Source of the DNA: Sulfitobacter sp. D7
GTDB lineage: Bacteria; Pseudomonadota; Alphaproteobacteria; Rhodobacterales; Rhodobacteraceae
DNA length: 64,000 bases
NCBI RefSeq assembly: GCF_003611275.1
Contig: NZ_CP020697.1
Coordinates: forward strand, 1 to 64,000
Direction: 5' to 3'
Below are positions 36,615 to 45,074 of the stretch, piece after piece. Position numbers and translations under genes: made by a program. The notes under the pieces are model-generated. The model was not told the DNA's origin and searched no databases. It worked only from the letters and a program-made list of their open reading frames with translations. Each line of letters opens with the position of its first letter. Positions within the stretch are counted from its first letter, which is position 1.

Positions 36615-39600
36615 ATGGCCTCCCGCAAGCGCACCGAGCCCGTCCAAGATGATCTCTTCAATCCCGAAGTCGAACTGCTGCTGCCTGCTCGGCTTGCGAT
36701 AGAGGGCAAGGCCCTGGGAAGCCCTATACGCCAATTGGCGGCTCCGCCGCAGCGCGTACGGTGCCGTCTGCGTCCCTTTTCAATCCGCCGTGTGACTGGT
36801 CATGAAACCACGCTGCCGTCTGGCGAGATACTGAAGATCATCAACGCGAAGACCGCTACGTCGCTGGAGGCGGAGCTCATTCTTCTGGTCCCCGGCGCGA
36901 GTGAGCCGGCGCAGATCGTAGAAGCACTCGACGCCGGCGAAGGCCGGTGGATGGCCCCGTTGCCCATCCGCATCGACACGTTGAGTCGCCAAGCGCGGGT
37001 CGAACGGCTGGCCGCGGTTTCGGCATCTTGGTCGGGCGCCTTTCATCTCCGCGAGGGACGAGCAGCCGAAAACGAGCGGCCAGCCCAGCTCGGTCTGCGA
37101 CGTCCTCAAATCGGCGCACTGCACGCGGCTTTGGCCCATGCGACGCGATCGATCGATCCGGCCACCATCGTCATGCCGACGGGCACCGGCAAGACGGAAA
37201 CCATGCTCGCGCTCAACGTCCACCAGCGCTTCGAGAGGCTACTGGTCGTAGTGCCGACGGACGCCCTTCGAGAGCAGATCGCGGGCAAGTTCGAGACCTT
37301 CGGCGTGCTGAGGCAACAGCAATGCCTGGAAGACAAGGCAGCATTTCCAGTGGTGATGCGCCTTTCGCACATTCCGACGAGGCTAGCCGACGTGGATGAG
37401 ATCTTCGACAGTGCCAATGTCATCGTCACAACGATGCAGATCGCCGGTCGCGCCGAAGCGGCGGTCCAGGAGCGGATGGCGGCACGCGCCTCGGCGCTGT
37501 TTATCGACGAGGCTCATCACATCGGCGCCCCGACATGGGCGCGCTTTCGGGGCCTATTCGCGGACCGTGAGCCACCGCTCCCGATCGTCCAGTTCACCGC
37601 CACACCATTCCGTGAGGACGGCCGGCGCGTCGACGGCGAGTTCATCTACACCTATCCGCTCAAGAAGGCGCAGGCCGAAGGCTATTTCAAGCCGATTCGC
37701 TTCGAGGCGGTCTTCGGGCTCGATCAGGCAGACGCCGATCTCGCGATCGCGGGAAAGCTCGGCGAAGTCCTCCAGGGTGATCTGGACGTCAGCCTCAACC
37801 ATCTCGCCATGGCGCGTTGCCAAACTATCGACCGCGCCAGAGCCCTCCACCAGCTTTACAGCGAGATGTACCCAGAACTTCGTCCGGTCATCGTCCATAG
37901 CCAGCAGTCGATCCGTGAACGCCGTGCAAACCTTGCCGCTCTGCGGCGCTTCGAGAGCCGGATCATTGTCTGCGTGGACATGCTCGGCGAAGGTTTCGAT
38001 CTGCCGGAACTGAAGATCGCCGCCCTGCACGACCCGCACAAGAGCATCGCCGTTACCATCCAGTTTGTCGGCCGCTTCACCCGCCAGGATCCACGCCTCG
38101 GCGACGCCACGGTCATCGCCAACACCGGCATTGACGACATTGATCGTTCGCTGGCCAAGCTCTATGCGGAGGATGCCGACTGGAATGCGCTGGTCGAGGC
38201 ACTCAGCACCGCGAAGATCGACCGGCAAGTCCGCCGTGCCGAGATGTTCAAGGGCTTTGTCGGCGACTTGAGCGACATTCCCCTGCAGACGCTCGAACCG
38301 AAGATGAACGCCGTCGTCTATCGCACCAACTGCGACGGTTGGGAGCCTTTGCGGGCCGAGGACTTATATAGTCCCGGCGTATATCTCGGCATGAAGGTCA
38401 ACCCACACCAGCGTGTCGCCATCTTCGTCACCCGCTCCGAAGAGCAGGCCGGCTGGACCACGGCCCAGCACGCGACCAATGTCACCTGGGACCTGCACAT
38501 GATGCATTGGGATCCCGATAGTCAGCTCCTATATATCAGCAGCTCGATCAAGGGACCGTATGACCGATTGGCCAAGGCGGTCTGCGGTGAGGCAGCGCGC
38601 CGGGTCGAGGGCGAGGAGGTCTTCCGCAGCCTGCATGGGTTCAATCGCCTGATCCTGCGCAATCTTGGCCTGACGCACCATCAGGGACGCGGTGTCCGCT
38701 ATTCCATGTATATGGGTGTCGATGTCGCCGACGGACTCGACACTGCGAAGTCCCAGTCGCGCATCAAGAACAACGTGTTCGCAACCGGTTTCCTCGACGG
38801 TGTTCCCGCCTCTCGTGGCTGTTCGGCCAAAGGCAAGTTCTGGTCGATTTCGCGGGTTCGCGATCTGACTGATTGGGTCGATTGGTGCGCGGATATCGGC
38901 AAAGCCGTCAAAGATCCAGGGATCACCACCGATGGCGTCTTCAAGAGTGCGATGCGACCTCGCCAGATCAGCGAACGCCCGCAGGTGCCTCCGGTCGCGA
39001 TCCACTGGCCGGAATCGCTGTTGACGCAAATCGAGGACCGGATCGAAATCAGTTTCGGCGACAAACCCGTAGCCTTCGCTGAATGCGACATCGAGCTTCT
39101 GGATCATGAACGCACGGGTCCATTGCGCTTCACGGTGCGCAGCGATAACCACATCGCCGAATTCGAAATCGTTTTTGCTGAAGGGGGTGCCAGCTATCCG
39201 CAGCGCTATGGGCCGAAAACAACCGTCAAGGTCAGCGGCAAGACGAAGTCGCTCTCGGAATCCTTCGGCGAGGATTCCCCACAGATCGACTTTGGGGATG
39301 GTTCACTGCTGATCTACAGTCACCTTTATGCTCTGCCTGAAGGCGTCTTGGTGGAACCGTATTCCGCTGATCGGATCGAGGTTTGGGATTGGTCGGAGAC
39401 CAATATACGTGCCGAGGCGCAGGGTCCTGAAAAGCGGACTGACTCAGTGCAACGGCGCGTAATCGAGACATTGCTCGCAGAAGGCGACGCCTTTGACATC
39501 ATCTTCGACGATGATGGGGCTGGAGAGATCGCGGACGTCGTCACCCTTCGAGTGACTGAAGGTCTCGTCCAAGTGACGCTTCACCATTGCAAATACTCCA

Positions 39601-39953
39601 GTTCCGACACGCCCGGCGCGCGAGTGAAGGATCTCTATGAAGTTTGCGGGCAAGCGCAGAAATCCGCACGCTGGCGTGATCGGCCCAACAGAATGCTCAT
39701 ACATATGTTGAAGCGGGAGAAGATACGGCTGGAGAAGGGCCAGACTTCCCGCTTCGAACAGGGAACAGCCGCATTCCTCAAAAAGCTGAAAGCGAATTGG
39801 CAGGACTATCGCTACGAATTCGATGTGCGCATCGTTCAGCCTGGCCTGTCGCGATCGGCTGTCACAGAGGAGGGACTGCATCTACTGGCCAGCGTGGAGA
39901 CTTATCTCCTTGAAACGCGCGCCATGCGGCTGAAGGTTATCGCAAGCAGCTAG
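36615..39953 (+). CDS. Large SF2 helicase with nuclease-like C-terminus
   Basis: Protein of 1112 residues. An N-terminal domain (1-160) of unknown fold precedes an SF2 helicase/translocase core: VMPTGTGKTETML (186-198), DEAHH (298-302), FTATPFRED, CVDMLGEGFDLPELKIAALH and QFVGRFTRQDP. A long C-terminal part follows. Around residues 948-1000, FDIIFDDDGAGEIADVV and VQVTLHHCKYSS place Asp, Glu and Lys in an order that could be a PD-(D/E)XK nuclease, but this is weak. It starts 14 bp after the AddA-like gene and closes the operon. It recalls DEAD/DEAH proteins of type I or Hachiman-like systems; no methylase or specificity subunit is present. Confidence 0.82.
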   Translation: MASRKRTEPVQDDLFNPEVELLLPARLAIEGKALGSPIRQLAAPPQRVRCRLRPFSIRRVTGHETTLPSGEILKIINAKTATSLEAELILLVPGASEPAQIVEALDAGEGRWMAPLPIRIDTLSRQARVERLAAVSASWSGAFHLREGRAAENERPAQLGLRRPQIGALHAALAHATRSIDPATIVMPTGTGKTETMLALNVHQRFERLLVVVPTDALREQIAGKFETFGVLRQQQCLEDKAAFPVVMRLSHIPTRLADVDEIFDSANVIVTTMQIAGRAEAAVQERMAARASALFIDEAHHIGAPTWARFRGLFADREPPLPIVQFTATPFREDGRRVDGEFIYTYPLKKAQAEGYFKPIRFEAVFGLDQADADLAIAGKLGEVLQGDLDVSLNHLAMARCQTIDRARALHQLYSEMYPELRPVIVHSQQSIRERRANLAALRRFESRIIVCVDMLGEGFDLPELKIAALHDPHKSIAVTIQFVGRFTRQDPRLGDATVIANTGIDDIDRSLAKLYAEDADWNALVEALSTAKIDRQVRRAEMFKGFVGDLSDIPLQTLEPKMNAVVYRTNCDGWEPLRAEDLYSPGVYLGMKVNPHQRVAIFVTRSEEQAGWTTAQHATNVTWDLHMMHWDPDSQLLYISSSIKGPYDRLAKAVCGEAARRVEGEEVFRSLHGFNRLILRNLGLTHHQGRGVRYSMYMGVDVADGLDTAKSQSRIKNNVFATGFLDGVPASRGCSAKGKFWSISRVRDLTDWVDWCADIGKAVKDPGITTDGVFKSAMRPRQISERPQVPPVAIHWPESLLTQIEDRIEISFGDKPVAFAECDIELLDHERTGPLRFTVRSDNHIAEFEIVFAEGGASYPQRYGPKTTVKVSGKTKSLSESFGEDSPQIDFGDGSLLIYSHLYALPEGVLVEPYSADRIEVWDWSETNIRAEAQGPEKRTDSVQRRVIETLLAEGDAFDIIFDDDGAGEIADVVTLRVTEGLVQVTLHHCKYSSSDTPGARVKDLYEVCGQAQKSARWRDRPNRMLIHMLKREKIRLEKGQTSRFEQGTAAFLKKLKANWQDYRYEFDVRIVQPGLSRSAVTEEGLHLLASVETYLLETRAMRLKVIASS

Positions 39954-40107
39954 AAAGCCAACCTCCAGATAATGGCCCAACCCAATTGCAGTGGAGCGAA
40001 CGAAATGTTCGGCGTCTTTCTCGTTGAGAGTTGTCCTAGCTTTCCATCTTTTGGTGCGGAGAGGCTCCGGATACTTTGTGTGCAACAGTCGTCCGGATTT
40101 GATGATC

Positions 40108-40305
40108 TTGGCCCCTCCTGCCCTTTGGTCAGGACCGCGCCCTACTCGGTCGGCTGCACGCAGCCGCCCTCCCCGAGCTGAAACGCCGCCTCTCCCTGCG
40201 ACGTGCCGCTGGCCGTGCCGTCTCCTCCGGAGCCAGCTCGACCAGCCGTCGCATGGTCGTGGCAACGCTTCATCTCGGCCATTCGGTTACGGTCGCTGGG
40301 GCGGG
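40108..40305. repeat. Right copy of the direct repeat flanking the Shango block
   Basis: Mate of 24201-24399: 106 identical bases followed by a diverged 92-bp part. It lies 154 bp after the last gene of the six-gene operon and about 650 bp before DUF736. It faces the same way as the left copy, so recombination between the two would remove the whole 15.9-kb block and leave one repeat. Confidence 0.92.
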
Positions 40306-40950
40306 CGCGTGACATCAGTGATCTCGTACGTCGCGTCTCGGCCGCTGTTGTTCCGTGCTTTGCCGGACATGCTGTGCCGCCCTGTCATCATGGGTCGCAA
40401 ACGATTTCCGGCGACCGCCGGATTGCATTGGCCGCAGCTGGCAGAAGGTCGGTGATGGTCGTGATGCGCGGATCGCAGGCTATCGGGCTGCCGTAGAGGG
40501 TCCGTTCGAAATTCGAGTGATCCGGACACGTTGTCGAAGCTTCGACGGTCTCCATGCTGTTCGTCCAGAAAACACATCGCGTTGCCACGGAAACCAGCCG
40601 TCGCGGCACGTGAGGCAGGGTCAGCAAAGCTCCGACTGGTCGGGATGCGGCTCGGAGCGAGAGGACAGAAATATCGCCACCACAGGCATTTCTCTCCCTC
40701 GGCTGTTCACCCAGTTTCCTTCGCGGCCCCGCACTTCTCCCTTTGTCTGAGTTGCATGACATGCTGGTCGCAGCTGTCGTCCCGTCCACAAAGGTTGTCG
40801 CCGATCTTTTTCCCCTGCCCCTGCGGGCCATTCCGCGCGGAGCAAAAAGATCGGCGCCTGCCCCTCTCCGCTGTGCTTCGCCTTCGGTGTGGCCGGGCCT
40901 TGGCCAGCTGCAAGGTGACCATCATTGCAACGCAAACAAGGAGAAGAGCA
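40306..40950. other. Gene-free stretch before DUF736
   Basis: Several overlapping frames are open here because of high GC, but none has a ribosome-binding site, family motif or consistent codon pattern that I can support. A minus-strand reading that ends SPIACDPRITTITDLLPAAA (about 40390-40500) looks slightly protein-like and may be a fossil. The last 100 bp should hold the DUF736 promoter. Confidence 0.4.
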
Positions 40951-41289
40951 ATGACCACGAACTGCATCAAATTCACCAGCGCCGACATCGAAACCGCCAA
41001 GGGCGTCGGCTCCATCTCGACCCTGACCTTCGACCTCGACATCACGGTCGAGCCCGTCGCAAGCACGAACCCGATGGCCCCCACGCACCGCGTCCTCGGC
41101 CGCTCCCCGCGCGGCAAGCTGGTCGAGTGCGGCGGCATCTGGAAGAAGCAAAACAAGGAGACCGGCGCCGACTACTACACGCTGACCATCCGCGACCACG
41201 GCTTCAACGCCAACCTCGGCAAGGCCGCGAACCAGGACGATCTGTCCCTGCAGGCCGTCATCCCCTGGGGTCCGAAAGACGCAGCCTGA
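40951..41289 (+). CDS. DUF736 family protein
   Basis: Small plasmid protein of 112 residues, DUF736 family. Typical parts are IGSISTLTFDLDI-like GVGSISTLTFDLDITVEPVA, APTHRVLGRSPRGKLVECGG and a C-terminal ADYYTLTIRDHGFNANLGKA. Function is unknown. Members are conserved in transfer regions of alphaproteobacterial plasmids and integrative elements. AAGGAGA lies before ATG 40951. A strong hairpin follows the stop, so it is probably a monocistronic unit. Confidence 0.9.
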   Translation: MTTNCIKFTSADIETAKGVGSISTLTFDLDITVEPVASTNPMAPTHRVLGRSPRGKLVECGGIWKKQNKETGADYYTLTIRDHGFNANLGKAANQDDLSLQAVIPWGPKDAA

Positions 41290-41296
41290 GCCAGGG

Positions 41297-41328
41297 GCCA
41301 GACCGCCTCGGCGGTCTGGCACTTTCTC
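41297..41328 (+). terminator. Terminator hairpin after DUF736
   Basis: GCCAGACCGCC (41297-41307) and GGCGGTCTGGC (41310-41320) form a perfect 11-bp stem around two bases, followed by ACTTTCTCGTT. The T-run is short, but the stem is strong and sits eight bases after the DUF736 stop. Confidence 0.8.
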
Positions 41329-41926
41329 GTTCCGGGGGAACTTGTCCCGGGCGGGCGCAAGATTGGTGTCCGAAAGACGCCGCATATTTCGGACGCGGAC
41401 GCCGAGGCGGATAGTCAGATTGGATAGGTCGCTGACGCGGCTCCGATCCTTTTGTTCAGCTACAACGTGCATCGCGCGAACCCAAGTCGGAACCGAATGT
41501 CCGCAGGGAGAGCTGGCAGCCCGCTGAGAGAGGCCAAGCGCACCCCTTCTCTCAGTTGAGCAACCCGCGCCACGGTCGTCTAGGCGAAGCGCCAAGGGGC
41601 GGCAAACTCACCCTTTGCCGCAGGCAACGAAATCGCAAATCATCGTCGTGCATCCCGGGGGGCAGCGTCTCACTTCAGGGCCACCGCCGCGCGCCTTTCC
41701 GTCGACCTGTTGGCCTTTCAGATCGCTAGCCCGGGGTCGAGCGGTCGGCAACGCCGGGGACAGGTTTCTGGACGGCTGCGCCTTGAGCGCTGCGAGGCAC
41801 CGCTCACAACAAACCTGCCCTCGGCGTGCTCCATTTCATTCCGCCCCGTGCCGGGTGCAGCCCGCTCTCATGCCCCCGGTCTTTTCCACGATCCGTCCAA
41901 CGACGATCAACGGAAAGGATCACACC
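41329..41926. other. Gene-free stretch between DUF736 and a small plasmid gene
   Basis: About 600 bp with no supportable coding sequence. GTCCGAAA (41369-41376) and TTTCGGAC (41388-41395) form an 8-bp inverted repeat with an 11-base loop. Otherwise it is GC-rich sequence with random open frames. Confidence 0.4.
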
Positions 41927-42103
41927 ATGACACTCGAACAATCCATCGACCTCGCCGAACTGCAAGCCGACATTGCCTTCGATGCCTACCTCGCCGCCTT
42001 TGATGAAGACGCCCATCCCGAGTTACTCGACAGCCTCGAGACCGAGGCTCTGATCGCCCGCAGCCGCTACGACGACCTACGCAATCAGGGACTGGGTCAC
42101 TGA
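41927..42103 (+). CDS. Small acidic hypothetical protein
   Basis: A 58-residue acidic protein (MTLEQSIDLAELQADIAFDA, then YLAAFDEDAHPELLDSLETE) with predicted helices throughout. ATG 41927 follows GGAAAGGATC at suitable spacing, which supports translation. No family recognised. It lies between DUF736 and the oriT/mobilisation genes, so a plasmid-transfer link is possible but unproven. Confidence 0.6.
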   Translation: MTLEQSIDLAELQADIAFDAYLAAFDEDAHPELLDSLETEALIARSRYDDLRNQGLGH

Positions 42104-42186
42104 CCCAGACACCCCTGCGGGTCTTCGGATCCACAGGGCTCTGACGCCGTCTCTAAGAAGCTTCGCGACGCCCTCAGAGGGTGCGA

Positions 42187-42206
42187 CCCGCGCCATCCAG
42201 CGCGGG
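42187..42206. terminator. Hairpin after the small acidic gene
   Basis: CCCGCGC (42187-42193) and GCGCGGG (42200-42206) form a 7-bp GC-rich stem with a six-base loop, followed by CCATTTTCGTGTTT. It could terminate the small upstream gene or be part of the oriT structure. Confidence 0.5.
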
Positions 42207-42409
42207 CCATTTTCGTGTTTCTGGCGCCCGATCCGTGACCGGCTCGAGCGTTCGGTTTGTCTGTCGTCGCGTGCGTCTTGAACACAAGTTTCGGAAGCTT
42301 TTTCGACCTGGTTGTCCTGCATCGATGAGGGCGGGACCCGTTCCAGGTCGCGCCGCGACGCGGGGTCTTGACGGCGTCCAATGCCCGCAAAAAGACACAA
42401 CATGCAAAA

Positions 42410-42500
42410 CGTAATATTGCGCAATGTGATGTATTGAAGTATAAGCGAAGGAGAGAAGGAAGACGTTGGCAGGATATGGCCAATGTTTGCACATTTTGTC
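42410..42500. other. oriT: Probable oriT with T-DNA-border-like nic site
   Basis: TGGCAGGATAT at 42467-42477 is identical to the conserved core of Agrobacterium T-DNA borders. On the other strand it contains ATATCCTGCC, the IncP/VirD2-type nick region. It is framed by TTGGC/GCCAA (42466-42470 and 42479-42483) and preceded by the palindrome ATTGCGCAAT (42416-42425). It lies 40 bp before the mobC-like gene and 650 bp before a VirD2-type relaxase, just where oriT is expected. The remaining gap (42104-42409) contains a hairpin and no gene. Confidence 0.75.
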
Positions 42501-42516
42501 CGAGGGGGTCTGACCC

Positions 42517-43137
42517 GTGCCGAGGCCAGCGAAAAACCTGAAGCTTGAAGAGCGCATCGAAGTCGCGCGGCGCTTCGCGGCGGGCGAGAGTGCCAAGGAT
42601 CTGGCGGCGGCGTTCGGCATCTCTCCGCGCCACGTGAACCGGCTCGCGAAAGAGGAGGCGGGCGAGGGGCTCGCGGTGCGCGATCCGAGCGAGACGGTGG
42701 CCTTCCGGGCCAGTCGATCCGAGCTCGATGCCTTCGACGCGGACTGGCGCGAACGGGGCTTTGCCAACCGATCCCAGGCGCTGAATGCGGTGCTGCGCGG
42801 ACGGTGCGGATTTCTCGATGTGCCCCGTGACCTGATTGCGGAGTTCTGCGCCGCATGGCGTCAAGCGAAGGATGTGAGCGACGCCGGATTGGTGCTTGCC
42901 AAGGTGGTCCATCGCGGTCGGCTGGAGGTCTCGGACGCCGACCGCGCGATGCTGATCGAGTTGCTTGATCTGGCGCAGTCGATGAGCCGTGAGATGGGTC
43001 GGATGAAGGATGCGGCGCAGGTGCTGCGTCATCAGGAGTGGCCGCTAAAGGAAGAAGGGCAGGGGACGGAGAGCGCGGTTCTGGAGGATGGCCCGCGCGC
43101 GATCGAACGCGGATTGAGGCTCGTCAGAAATGGCTGA
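42517..43137 (+). CDS. Mobilisation accessory protein (MobC/VirD1-like)
   Basis: Protein of 206 residues that begins with a GTG codon after AGGGGG. An N-terminal resolvase-type helix-turn-helix is seen (RIEVARRFAAGESAKDLAAA, then FGISPRHVNRLAKEEA, about 12-48). The MobC/VirD1-like middle part follows (VAFRASRSELDAFDADWRER and ANRSQALNAVLRG). It overlaps the relaxase gene by 8 bp and lies next to the nic site. It probably binds oriT and helps the relaxase to nick. Confidence 0.78.
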   Translation: MPRPAKNLKLEERIEVARRFAAGESAKDLAAAFGISPRHVNRLAKEEAGEGLAVRDPSETVAFRASRSELDAFDADWRERGFANRSQALNAVLRGRCGFLDVPRDLIAEFCAAWRQAKDVSDAGLVLAKVVHRGRLEVSDADRAMLIELLDLAQSMSREMGRMKDAAQVLRHQEWPLKEEGQGTESAVLEDGPRAIERGLRLVRNG

Positions 43138-45058
43138 TCCCCTCGCCCTCTACACCTCGGTCATGGGGCGGCTCTGGGAGGATGAGCGCATCCGAGGTCA
43201 GGCCGCGGCGCGGATCGACGCCCGGCTGGCGGGACGACGCCAGGGACGGAGTTTCGCGCGCGTCGGATCCATGTCGGCGCGCAACGCGCTGAAGGCAGCG
43301 TCGGGTCAGAGCCGGGCGGCGGTCTTCAAACGGATCCGAGCCGGAGGCTGCAAGACGCGTGCTTCGCTCGGGGCGCAGATTTCCTACATCAACGACAAGG
43401 CGGTCTATACCTACTCGACGATGACCAATGCGCTGACCGATGCGGCGGTGCTTTCCGACGAGCAGAAAGAGGACATCATCGAGGACTGGGCCGGGACCTG
43501 GCGCGGCTCGACAAAGCTCGGGTTCACCTCACACATGCTTTTGTCCTTCCCGACCGACGTATCCATCGACCAGGTGCGCGACATCGCGATGGACTGGACG
43601 GAGCATTTCTTTGAGAGCGGCGAATATGGCGATCAGTGGGACTATGTTCTCGCGGTCCATGACGACCGGGCGCACAAGCACGCCCATATCATCCTGAACA
43701 ACCGCGGCGTCGAGAAGGGCACCTGGTTCTCCTGCTGGGCGGAGGGCGTGATGTCGCCGCAGCTCATGCGCGAGAAGCAGGCTGAGATCGCGGAGCGCTA
43801 TGGTGTCATGCTCGACGCCACCACCCGGCTCGAGCGTGGCATCTTCGAGAAGCCCGCCGGCATCGAGGAGATCTACCGCGCGAAGGAAGAGGCAAGGCTG
43901 CCGCGCGAGATCGTCATGACGGCCCAGGAATCCGCCATCGCGCAGGCGCAGGTGGTGGGCTTCGCCAAGGACTACAAGAACCTCGCCGACCTGCTGGACC
44001 GGATGGACCAGCGCCACATGGCACGTGCGGTCCGCGGCATGGCGGACGGGCTTGGCTCCGGCACGCCGTGGAACTTCACCGAAGGAGAGATAGACATGAA
44101 GGACATCAAGACCGTCGGTGACGCGATCGACTATTCCGAGCGCACGATCGAGGCGTTGAGGCTCAAGGCCGAGGAACTGGACCCGGCCGAGCGGGCCGCT
44201 TTTGAAGCCAAGGCCGCGCCGATCATCGCGGACCTCTCGCAGATGGTGCCGGACCCGGACCTGCGCGCGCGCTTTGGCAAGCAGCTCGAAGAACCCTATC
44301 CGCCGGGGGCGGGCAGCGAGGTGCTGATCGCCGCGCTGCGGTCCGGCAATGACGACGGGCTGCGCGAGGTACTCGAGCGCGCCGAGGAGGTGGGCATGGA
44401 CAGCGAGGAATTGTTGGCCCGGATCGCGGCGGGTGGCACGCGCAACTACGGCATGGCGCAGGACTGGGTTGAGCGGGACATGAACGCGGTGCTCGCGAAG
44501 GATGGCCTCAGCGTGGAGACCGCGAGTGACGACCAGCTCGACGTCGCGCTGGAAAAGGTCGACGGCGTAATGGATGCGCTGATGGAGCGGGCGAAGGAGA
44601 TGGGCGTCGAGATCGGCCGAACCCTCGCGGACGAGGAGGAGGCGACGTTGCCCCTCATCGACGAGGATGACCGGACGCCCAATCCCTACCTGCAGGACCT
44701 CGCCGACATGCTGCGGGACGGCAAGCTCACCGAGGAACAGGAAGAGACCGTCGAGCGGACCCTGCAATCCGAACTCTTCAAGGAGTTGGGAGAAGAAGGC
44801 TTGGCCGAGCTACGCCGTGGCAACTACGAGGTGCTGGATGCGGCCCTGCCGAGCAAGCTTGACCAGATCACCGTCACGCAGGAATTCCTCGAAATGACGT
44901 TTGAGGAAACGGGCGACCAGGTCTTCACCGACCGTGCCGCCGGGTTGCAGCAGGACAAGGCGACCGAAGTGGCGCGGCTGCGCGGCCAGCAGGAGGCCCA
45001 GGAGCTGGGACGTAATCTCGGTCGGGACCGCGGTCTCGATGACGATATGGAATTCTAA
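43130..45058 (+). CDS. VirD2-type conjugative relaxase
   Basis: Relaxase of 642 residues. The N-terminal nuclease domain (about 70-220) has the tyrosine-containing motif I region QISYINDKAVYTYSTMTNAL, motif II-like TSHMLLSFPTDVSIDQVRDI and the metal-binding histidine motif HDDRAHKHAHIILN. The enzyme should nick at oriT, stay bound to the 5' end and lead the strand into the recipient. The long acidic C-terminal half (about 280-642), rich in Glu and helices, probably carries the secretion signal. It is coupled to the mobC-like gene and followed by virD4. Confidence 0.9.
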   Translation: MADPLALYTSVMGRLWEDERIRGQAAARIDARLAGRRQGRSFARVGSMSARNALKAASGQSRAAVFKRIRAGGCKTRASLGAQISYINDKAVYTYSTMTNALTDAAVLSDEQKEDIIEDWAGTWRGSTKLGFTSHMLLSFPTDVSIDQVRDIAMDWTEHFFESGEYGDQWDYVLAVHDDRAHKHAHIILNNRGVEKGTWFSCWAEGVMSPQLMREKQAEIAERYGVMLDATTRLERGIFEKPAGIEEIYRAKEEARLPREIVMTAQESAIAQAQVVGFAKDYKNLADLLDRMDQRHMARAVRGMADGLGSGTPWNFTEGEIDMKDIKTVGDAIDYSERTIEALRLKAEELDPAERAAFEAKAAPIIADLSQMVPDPDLRARFGKQLEEPYPPGAGSEVLIAALRSGNDDGLREVLERAEEVGMDSEELLARIAAGGTRNYGMAQDWVERDMNAVLAKDGLSVETASDDQLDVALEKVDGVMDALMERAKEMGVEIGRTLADEEEATLPLIDEDDRTPNPYLQDLADMLRDGKLTEEQEETVERTLQSELFKELGEEGLAELRRGNYEVLDAALPSKLDQITVTQEFLEMTFEETGDQVFTDRAAGLQQDKATEVARLRGQQEAQELGRNLGRDRGLDDDMEF

Positions 45059-45074
45059 GGGGGAGATGACCACC

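Noticed and set aside
40355..40750. Plus-strand ORF of 131 codons after the right repeat
   Set aside because: No ribosome-binding site, no family, and amino-acid composition typical of random GC-rich sequence.
43529..44767. Antisense ORF (412 codons) opposite the relaxase gene
   Set aside because: Shadow; the plus-strand frame carries the relaxase histidine motif and is coupled to its neighbours.
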